Position numbers and translations under genes: made by a program. The notes below the pieces were generated by a model that was not told the origin of the DNA, did not search any database, and saw nothing but the letters and a program-made list of their open reading frames with translations. A DNA stretch of 5,458 bases from Prevotellaceae bacterium (GTDB lineage Bacteria > Bacteroidota > Bacteroidia > Bacteroidales > Bacteroidaceae): assembly GCA_030523505.1 (NCBI GenBank), contig JAUNIK010000049.1:1-5458 (forward strand), given 5' to 3'. Every line of letters starts with the position of its first letter. The stretch's first letter is position 1. Below, in pieces: positions 1 to 5,458 of the stretch.

Positions 1-106
1 CATTGATGTTCAAAGCAAGTATGCTCTCAATACACTCTCGTAAGAGTGATATTGGGAGATTATAGTCAGTTATTATGAAACTTATTTTCACCTGCTTTGT
101 TTTCAT
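1..106 (-). CDS. Family 2 glycosyltransferase, N-terminal fragment (runs off the left edge)
   Basis: Reading the minus strand from the ATG at 106-104 gives 35 open codons up to the window edge. The peptide begins MKTKQVKISFIITDYNLP and continues with SLLRECIESILALNIN. A beta strand of the form (V/I)SFIITDYN followed by an L-x-E-C-I-x-S-I-L helix is the usual start of GT-A fold family 2 glycosyltransferases in Bacteroidales polysaccharide loci. Such enzymes transfer a sugar from a nucleotide-sugar to a growing lipid-linked glycan at the inner face of the cytoplasmic membrane. The catalytic DDGS and DxD motifs would lie beyond the window, so the substrate cannot be guessed. The gene is divergent from the flippase. 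A GTG at codon 6 (91-89) is an alternative start and would give the more usual MKISFIITDYN start. The family call rests on only 35 residues. Confidence 0.8.
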   Translation of the reverse strand, partial: MKTKQVKISFIITDYNLPISLLRECIESILALNIN

Positions 107-132
107 ATAATGCAAAGGTATATATTTTTTTG
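96..132 (+). promoter_or_regulatory. Weak candidate promoter for the flippase operon
   Basis: The plus strand has TTTG at 96-99, then 21 bases, then TATATTTT at 121-128, which misses only the final G of TAnnTTTG. A second TTTG at 129-132 follows in a run of T. This is the best plus-strand candidate before the flippase gene, and it would overlap the divergent promoter. The match is imperfect in A/T-rich DNA where chance matches are common. Confidence 0.3.
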
Positions 133-142
133 CAGAAAACAA
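113..142 (-). promoter_or_regulatory. Bacteroidetes-type promoter for the divergent glycosyltransferase
   Basis: On the minus strand the -7 box TACCTTTG (complement of 113-120) matches the Bacteroidetes consensus TAnnTTTG exactly. A TTG (complement of 140-142) lies 19 bases upstream, as expected for the -33 element. The box ends only six bases before the ATG at 106-104. Transcription would therefore begin at or very near the start codon, implying an almost leaderless mRNA or use of the downstream GTG start. Confidence 0.65.
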
Positions 143-191
143 TCTATAAAGTATAATAAAGTTGTAAATCATGCGTTATATTTATACTAAT

Positions 192-1625
192 ATGAAAGAT
201 AGTAGCTACAAACATATTTTCAAATATACAGGATTGTTCGGCAGTGTTCAGGCTTTGAACATTCTCATAGGTCTTGTGCGCAATAAGGTTATTGCCATGA
301 TTCTTGGACCTGTGGGCGTGGGACTTATATCCGTTTATAATACTGCGGCTACATTGATACAGAATTCCACCAACTTCGGTTTGCAGATGAGTGGAGTGCG
401 CGAAATCTCACAGGCGTTTGATGCTAAAGACGAGGAGGCAACAAACAAATATGTCTCATTGTTGCGCTCCTGGAGTCTCTTTGCTGCACTGCTCGGCTTT
501 GCCGTTTGCCTTGCAATGAGTGGAGTCTTGAGCATGTGGGCTTTCTCTTCATTTGAACATACTCTTCATTTTGCATTGCTTTCTATTGTGGTGGCAATGG
601 CGGCTATCACTGGTGGTGAGACAGCTATACTGAAAGCAACACGAAAACTGAAACAGCTGGCAAAGACCAGTGTTGCAGGAGTGTTTTTTGCACTTGTCGT
701 ATCTGTGCCACTTTTCCTGCGATGGAAATACGATGGTATCATTCCTTCACTCATAATCATCGGATTCATACAGATGGTGATTGTCATGTGGTACTCTTGT
801 CGGTATTATCCGCTTCACCTTATGAGGAAATGGCATAATCTGAGAGAAGGAAAATCGATGATAACAATCGGTACGGCTTTCGTCCTTGCGGGAGTTTTCG
901 GCAGTGGTGCTGAGTTTGCCGTAAGAGCCTATCTAAGCGAAATGTCTGTTTCCTTAGCGGGTCTTTATAATGCCGGTTACATGATTACGATGACCTATGC
1001 AGGAATGGTGTTTGCAGCAATGGAAACTGACTATTATCCGTTCCTCTCTGCAGTGTGCGGCGACACTGTGAAAATGAATGGTGCAGTAAACCGACAGATA
1101 GAGGTCTCGATCATGATTGTTGCTCCAATGCTCGTGGCGTTAATGTTTGGTTTACAGATACTTATACCTCTGCTTTTCAGTGGAAAGTTCCTGCCTGTAA
1201 TCGGCATGACGCAGATAACGGTTATTGCAATGTATTTCCGTGCTGTAAACCTTCCTGTGGCTTATATTATGCTTGCTAAGGGCGACTCAAAATCATATCT
1301 TATGATGGAGTCGGTTTACGATGTGCTTATTGTACTTACAATAATTTTCGGATACAACAACTGGGGACTTGACGGAACGGGTATCGCGCTTGCTGTGACA
1401 TCGTTTGTGGACTGCATGTGTGTGTTGGGTTATTGCACTTGGAAATACGACCTGGAATTGTCGGAACGATTGCTGAAATACATATCTGTTCAGCTCGTTT
1501 TGGGACTTATCTCTCTTGCCATTGTCAACTACACAGCAGGCATTTCGTATTATGCTCTCGGCACAGTGATGCTTGCAATAAGTGCATATGTTTCTTACCG
1601 AATGTACAAACAAACTGTGAAATGA
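192..1625 (+). CDS. Wzx-type polysaccharide flippase (O-antigen translocase)
   Basis: The 477-residue protein is strongly hydrophobic, with about 12-14 likely membrane helices, for example near residues 13-30, 35-57, 96-118, 125-147, 158-177, 183-202, 225-245, 304-332, 335-360, 393-416, 428-446 and 450-470. The N-terminus (SYKHIFKYTGLFGSVQALNI, then VRNKVIAMILGPVGVGL) is the pattern I associate with Bacteroidales O-antigen or capsule translocases of the MOP exporter superfamily. These proteins move undecaprenyl-diphosphate-linked oligosaccharide from the cytoplasmic to the periplasmic face of the inner membrane. Size and topology fit the family. I chose the ATG at 192 because homologues usually have only a few residues before SYKHI. 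An in-frame ATG at 171 would add seven residues (MRYIYTN). Neither start has a visible Shine-Dalgarno sequence, which is normal in this phylum. The stop overlaps the next glycosyltransferase. The transported glycan is unknown, so I give no symbol beyond the wzx-like description. Confidence 0.9.
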   Translation: MKDSSYKHIFKYTGLFGSVQALNILIGLVRNKVIAMILGPVGVGLISVYNTAATLIQNSTNFGLQMSGVREISQAFDAKDEEATNKYVSLLRSWSLFAALLGFAVCLAMSGVLSMWAFSSFEHTLHFALLSIVVAMAAITGGETAILKATRKLKQLAKTSVAGVFFALVVSVPLFLRWKYDGIIPSLIIIGFIQMVIVMWYSCRYYPLHLMRKWHNLREGKSMITIGTAFVLAGVFGSGAEFAVRAYLSEMSVSLAGLYNAGYMITMTYAGMVFAAMETDYYPFLSAVCGDTVKMNGAVNRQIEVSIMIVAPMLVALMFGLQILIPLLFSGKFLPVIGMTQITVIAMYFRAVNLPVAYIMLAKGDSKSYLMMESVYDVLIVLTIIFGYNNWGLDGTGIALAVTSFVDCMCVLGYCTWKYDLELSERLLKYISVQLVLGLISLAIVNYTAGISYYALGTVMLAISAYVSYRMYKQTVK

Positions 1626-2605
1626 TGAAAGTAAGCATTCTTGTTGCAGTTTATAATGGTGAGAAGTTTATCCGCCGTTGCCTTGATTCGTTAGTCAGTC
1701 AGACATACGGAAACATCGAAATCGTATGCATAGACGATGCTTCGAAAGACAATTCGACCGAGATAATAAGTGATTATGCAAGGCATGACGAACGAATAAA
1801 ACTTATCAGGCACGACCAAAACAAAGGTGCAGCCGAAGCCCGCAATACCGGTATTAAGGAATGTAGCGGTGATATAATCGGATATCTTGATGCCGATGAT
1901 TACTATGCCGCAGATACCATTGAGCGACTTGTGAACGTGTTTGAGGCTCATGACGATGCCGACTGTGTGCTCTATCGTTGCGTCCTTGTGGATAAAGACG
2001 GTAAGCAGAAGGATTATGAAGGATTGAAATTCTCAGTATTGGAAGGCAGAGAGGCGTTCCTCGAATCACTTACCTGGAATATTCATGGCGTTTATGCAGC
2101 AAAAGCATGGCTTTGGAAAGAATATCCGATGGATACCACACGCCGACATTTCAGCGATGACAACACCTGCCGAAAACATTATATCAAATCAAAGAAGGTG
2201 TATCAGTCGGATGCTCCTTATTATTATCTCTATAATCCAGATTCTATCTCGAATCAGGTTTCCATTTCTCGAATGGATTATATTGCTGCATCACAGAGTA
2301 TGAAACGACAGTTGCAGGAGCTTGAAGTGGGCGAGGATATAATGCGGAGATATGAAACTGAACGAGTGAAAATCCTTGTTGACTGCTACCTCTTTTATTA
2401 TAAATACAGGAATCAGATGTCGAAAGCCGATAAGGAGTATTGCCTAAGCGAACTGAAAACAGGGTGGGAGAGTATCGATGCTCGATTGGCCGATGACAAG
2501 ATGACACGTAAATTAGGATACAACCCATGCAAGAAATCATGGGCTTTGTTCCGTCTGCAGGAAGAATTTTATTTCTTCTTGAAGAAAATATCGGGCAGAT
2601 TGTAG
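1625..2605 (+). CDS. Family 2 glycosyltransferase
   Basis: This 326-residue protein begins MKVSILVAVYNGEKFIRRCL, a standard GT-A family 2 opening. Further family landmarks follow (numbered from the ATG at 1625): IVCIDDASKDNS around 33-44, with the nucleotide-binding Asp pair; NKGAAEARNTGI around 66-77; and the DxD-type metal site YLDADDYY around 87-94. SDD near 177-179 may serve as the acceptor-side acidic motif. The C-terminal 100 residues are basic and aromatic-rich (LFYYKYRNQM, FYFFLKKISGRL), suggesting contact with the membrane surface, but I see no clear transmembrane helix. It probably adds one sugar to the oligosaccharide exported by the adjacent flippase; donor and acceptor are unknown. 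ATGATGA at the junction allows a start at 1622 (four-base overlap) or 1625 (one-base overlap), both suited to translational coupling. I prefer 1625 because it gives the usual MKVS start. The open frame extends upstream to 1418, but that part lies inside the flippase gene and is not coding. Confidence 0.93.
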   Translation: MKVSILVAVYNGEKFIRRCLDSLVSQTYGNIEIVCIDDASKDNSTEIISDYARHDERIKLIRHDQNKGAAEARNTGIKECSGDIIGYLDADDYYAADTIERLVNVFEAHDDADCVLYRCVLVDKDGKQKDYEGLKFSVLEGREAFLESLTWNIHGVYAAKAWLWKEYPMDTTRRHFSDDNTCRKHYIKSKKVYQSDAPYYYLYNPDSISNQVSISRMDYIAASQSMKRQLQELEVGEDIMRRYETERVKILVDCYLFYYKYRNQMSKADKEYCLSELKTGWESIDARLADDKMTRKLGYNPCKKSWALFRLQEEFYFFLKKISGRL

Positions 2606-2635
2606 CTTTATTGCTTGTTTTTCGTAGTATTTTGA

Positions 2636-2653
2636 TACAATTTTTTAATTGTA
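2636..2653. terminator. Weak A/T hairpin after the polysaccharide operon
   Basis: TACAATT and AATTGTA can pair as a seven-base stem around a TTTT loop, 30 bases after the glycosyltransferase stop. The stem is almost all A/T. On the plus strand it is followed by A-rich rather than T-rich sequence, so it is a poor intrinsic terminator. Its right arm also contains the possible -33 element of an upstream pfkA promoter. I list it as the only dyad between the two transcription units. Confidence 0.25.
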
Positions 2654-2679
2654 ACACAAAAAAAACTCATTAACCTTTG
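2649..2679 (+). promoter_or_regulatory. Possible distal promoter of pfkA
   Basis: TTG at 2649-2651 is followed after 20 bases by AACCTTTG at 2672-2679, which misses only the first T of TAnnTTTG. The spacing equals that of the proximal promoter. Its -7 box overlaps the TTTG used as the proximal -33 element, so the two could not be occupied at once. Confidence 0.4.
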
Positions 2680-2707
2680 CACCTTCCGGAAAAATTAGTT
2701 ACCTTTG
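2676..2707 (+). promoter_or_regulatory. Main pfkA promoter (Bacteroidetes -33/-7 type)
   Basis: TTTG at 2676-2679, a 20-base spacer and TACCTTTG at 2700-2707 match both elements of the Bacteroidetes housekeeping promoter exactly. The expected start of transcription is about 2712-2715, giving a leader of roughly 25 bases. The leader contains a run of eight A before the pfkA ATG. Such A-rich leaders are typical of this phylum, which relies little on Shine-Dalgarno pairing. The spacer holds the palindrome TTCCGGAA (2684-2691). Confidence 0.75.
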
Positions 2708-2737
2708 CTTCAGATATATCTAAAAAAAATTATTACT

Positions 2738-3715
2738 ATGGCAAAGATTAAAACAATTGGTATTCTTACTTCAGGAGGCGACGCCCCTGGTATGAATGCT
2801 GCAATTCGTGCTGTCACCCGTGCAGGTATCTACAACGGTTTCAAAATCAAGGGTATCTATCGTGGTTGGGAAGGTCTTATCAACAATGAGATCAAAGAGT
2901 TTACAACTGAGAATGTATCAGGTATTATCCGTAAGGGTGGTACAATTCTTAAAACAGCCCGTTCAAAGGAGTTTATGACACCAGAAGGTCGTCAGAAGGC
3001 TTACGACAACATGGTGGCAAACGAAATCGATGCACTCATCGTTATCGGTGGTAACGGTTCGCTCACTGGTGCAAAGATCTTCGCACAGGAGTTTGATGTT
3101 TGCTGTATCGGTCTTCCTGGCACTATCGACAACGACCTCTATGGTACAGACAACACCATCGGTTATGATACAACAATGAACACCATCATGGAGTGTGTTG
3201 ACCGTATCCGTGATACCGCCCAGAGTCATGAGCGTATCTTCTTCGTTGAGGTTATGGGCCGTGATGCAGGTTTCCTTGCACAGAACTCGGCAATCGCTTG
3301 TGGTGCAGAAGCTGCTATCATTCCTGAGGAATATATGGAAGAAGACCAGTTGGCAGAATTCATGCACAGAGGTATCCGTAAGTCAAAGAAGTCGTGCATC
3401 GTAATCGTTTCTGAGAGTCCTAAGTGTGGTGCTATGTACTATGCTGACCGTGTAAAGCACGAGTTCCCAGAGTTCGACGTTCGCGTTTCTATCCTCGGTC
3501 ACTTGCAGCGTGGTGGTACTCCAACAGCCCGCGACCGAATACTCGCAGGTCGTACAGGTTGTGGTGCTATCGAGGCTATCATCCAGGGACAGCGTAACGT
3601 TATGGTCGGTGTAAGAAACAACGAAGTGGTTTACGTTCCATTCTCTGAGGCTATCCGCTCTGACAAGCCATTCGACAAGAAACTTATTAAGGTTCTCGAC
3701 GAGCTCAGCATCTAA
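2738..3715 (+). CDS. pfkA: ATP-dependent 6-phosphofructokinase
   Basis: This cytoplasmic enzyme phosphorylates fructose 6-phosphate to fructose 1,6-bisphosphate, the committed step of glycolysis. At 325 residues it matches bacterial PfkA (about 320). Visible motifs are the ATP loop [15 protein letters not shown] (11-25), [11 protein letters not shown] region with R75 (65-76 area), GGNGSLTGA (104-112), PGTIDND with the catalytic-base Asp D131 (127-133), SHER with R166, MGRDAG (173-178), SE with E226, R249, and GHLQRGG with H255 and R258 (254-260). Gly at 107 and Gly at 128 indicate the ATP type; pyrophosphate-dependent enzymes usually have GGDDS and PKTIDND. The oddity is Asn106, where E. coli PfkA has the Mg-linked Asp103. 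I chose the ATG at 2738 because it gives [14 protein letters not shown]. The frame opens from a TTG at 2705, but that codon lies in the promoter -7 box. Codons are biased to ATC, GGT, CGT and AAC, suggesting high expression. The gene has its own promoter and terminator, so it is probably monocistronic. Confidence 0.97.
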   Translation: MAKIKTIGILTSGGDAPGMNAAIRAVTRAGIYNGFKIKGIYRGWEGLINNEIKEFTTENVSGIIRKGGTILKTARSKEFMTPEGRQKAYDNMVANEIDALIVIGGNGSLTGAKIFAQEFDVCCIGLPGTIDNDLYGTDNTIGYDTTMNTIMECVDRIRDTAQSHERIFFVEVMGRDAGFLAQNSAIACGAEAAIIPEEYMEEDQLAEFMHRGIRKSKKSCIVIVSESPKCGAMYYADRVKHEFPEFDVRVSILGHLQRGGTPTARDRILAGRTGCGAIEAIIQGQRNVMVGVRNNEVVYVPFSEAIRSDKPFDKKLIKVLDELSI

Positions 3716-3724
3716 AATAACACA

Positions 3725-3759
3725 AAAACGCCGTTTTGACTAAGTCATTGCGGCGTTTT
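3725..3759 (+). terminator. Intrinsic terminator of pfkA
   Basis: AAAACGCCG (3725-3733) pairs perfectly with CGGCGTTTT (3751-3759), a nine-base stem with a GC core, starting nine bases after the pfkA stop. The T's at the end of the right arm act as a short U tract. The 17-base loop can fold further through TGAC/GTCA (3737-3740 with 3744-3747), giving a two-tier hairpin. Because the stem flanks are A on the left and T on the right, it could also work for minus-strand transcripts, although none are apparent here. Confidence 0.75.
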
Positions 3760-3790
3760 CAAATTGCAATATGTATTCTTTATGAATATT

Positions 3791-3822
3791 TTTGCGTTTC
3801 TAATTTATTTTTTGTAATTTTG
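3791..3822 (+). promoter_or_regulatory. Promoter of the ATP synthase operon
   Basis: TTTG at 3791-3794, exactly 20 bases, then TAATTTTG at 3815-3822 is a full match to the Bacteroidetes -33/-7 promoter. It lies downstream of the pfkA terminator. The leader to the atpD ATG would be about 30 bases, A/T-rich and without a Shine-Dalgarno sequence. The spacing is identical to that of the pfkA promoter. Confidence 0.75.
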
Positions 3823-3837
3823 TAACGGAATCAATAA

Positions 3838-5367
<1,530 letters not shown>

Positions 5368-5372
5368 TTTAA

Positions 5373-5426
5373 CCTAGGATTCTTAGAATATCTAGAACGT
5401 CTAGCAAATCTAGAATTTATAGCTTA
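5373..5426. repeat. Six-copy degenerate 9-base tandem repeat between atpD and atpC
   Basis: Six consecutive 9-base units fill nearly the whole gap: CCTAGGATT, CTTAGAATA, TCTAGAACG, TCTAGCAAA, TCTAGAATT and TATAGCTTA, starting at 5373, 5382, 5391, 5400, 5409 and 5418. The consensus is about TCTAGAATT. The trinucleotide TAG recurs at exactly the same place in all six units. The last unit ends on the A of the atpC start codon. Several units are locally palindromic, for example ATTCTTAGAAT at 5379-5389, and CTAGA/TCTAG around ACG at 5392-5404 could form a short hairpin. No function is established from sequence alone. Confidence 0.75.
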
Positions 5427-5458
5427 TGTTAAATCTCAAAATAGTATCTCCTGAAAGG
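5426..5458 (+). CDS. atpC: F1Fo ATP synthase subunit epsilon, N-terminal fragment (runs off the right edge)
   Basis: The ATG at 5426 opens 11 codons to the window end, encoding MLNLKIVSPER. L-x-L-x-I-V-(S/T)-P-E is the usual first beta strand of the epsilon subunit. This subunit forms part of the central stalk of F1 and couples rotation to catalysis, inhibiting ATP hydrolysis in many bacteria. Position supports the call: it begins 58 bases after atpD on the same strand, and atpD-atpC is the usual Bacteroidetes order. No Shine-Dalgarno sequence is visible; the bases before the ATG belong to the 9-base repeat. With only 11 residues present, the identification depends as much on context as on sequence. 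Confidence 0.85.
   Translation, partial: MLNLKIVSPER

Noticed and set aside
152..157. TATAAT as a sigma-70 -10 box for the flippase
   Set aside because: The phylum indicated here uses TAnnTTTG rather than TATAAT, and the surrounding DNA is so A/T-rich that the match is uninformative.
1418..1621. Upstream extension of the second glycosyltransferase by 68 residues
   Set aside because: It lies in another frame inside the flippase gene, is cysteine- and histidine-rich without family similarity, and the glycosyltransferase family start MKVSILVAVYN is at 1625.
2244..2657. 137-codon minus-strand frame overlapping the glycosyltransferase 3' end
   Set aside because: It is almost entirely opposite a clear coding gene, and the peptide shows no family pattern.
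2705..2737. TTG start for pfkA adding 11 residues
   Set aside because: The TTG is inside the predicted promoter -7 box, and [14 protein letters not shown] at 2738 is the standard start.
2963..3367. 134-codon open frame on the minus strand within pfkA
   Set aside because: It is fully inside an unmistakable gene, its peptide has no recognisable motif, and it is explained by the strong codon bias of pfkA.
5373..5426. CRISPR array or recombinase site at the TCTAG repeats
   Set aside because: Units are only 9 bases with no spacers, and there is no cas gene, integrase or inverted-repeat pair of the length expected for site-specific inversion.

Overview
The window looks like chromosomal DNA from a Bacteroidales bacterium, most likely Prevotella or a close relative. 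The genus is an inference. Three things point there: promoters of the Bacteroidetes -33/-7 type (TTTG, about 20 bases, TAnnTTTG), A/T-rich leaders without Shine-Dalgarno sequences, and an ATP synthase beta gene that opens its operon, is followed by atpC, and encodes a protein longer than the proteobacterial form.

The left half (about 1-2605) is the edge of a surface-polysaccharide locus. The first 106 bases hold, on the minus strand, the start of a family 2 glycosyltransferase that runs off the window. Its promoter lies in the short divergent intergenic region. On the plus strand, a Wzx-type flippase (192-1625) overlaps a second family 2 glycosyltransferase (1625-2605) by one to four bases, so the two are almost certainly co-transcribed. 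Together they fit a pathway in which glycosyltransferases build a lipid-linked oligosaccharide and the flippase moves it across the inner membrane.

The right half is core energy metabolism. The first gene is pfkA (2738-3715), the ATP-type 6-phosphofructokinase of glycolysis, with its own promoter region (possibly two tandem promoters) and a GC-rich hairpin terminator. Next is atpD (3859-5367), with a textbook Bacteroidetes promoter, and then the first 11 codons of atpC (5426 to the window end). The codon style changes at the junction: the polysaccharide genes use ATA and other A/T-rich codons freely, while pfkA and atpD favour ATC, GGT, CGT and AAC, as expected for highly expressed genes.

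No gene-free stretch exceeds 300 bases, and I see no tRNA, rRNA, CRISPR array or insertion sequence. I did not find a new multi-gene system. The observations most worth a second look are a six-copy degenerate 9-base tandem repeat filling the atpD-atpC gap, an Asn at the position of the Mg-binding Asp of PfkA, the possible tandem promoter of pfkA, and the edge glycosyltransferase whose promoter sits almost on its start codon.
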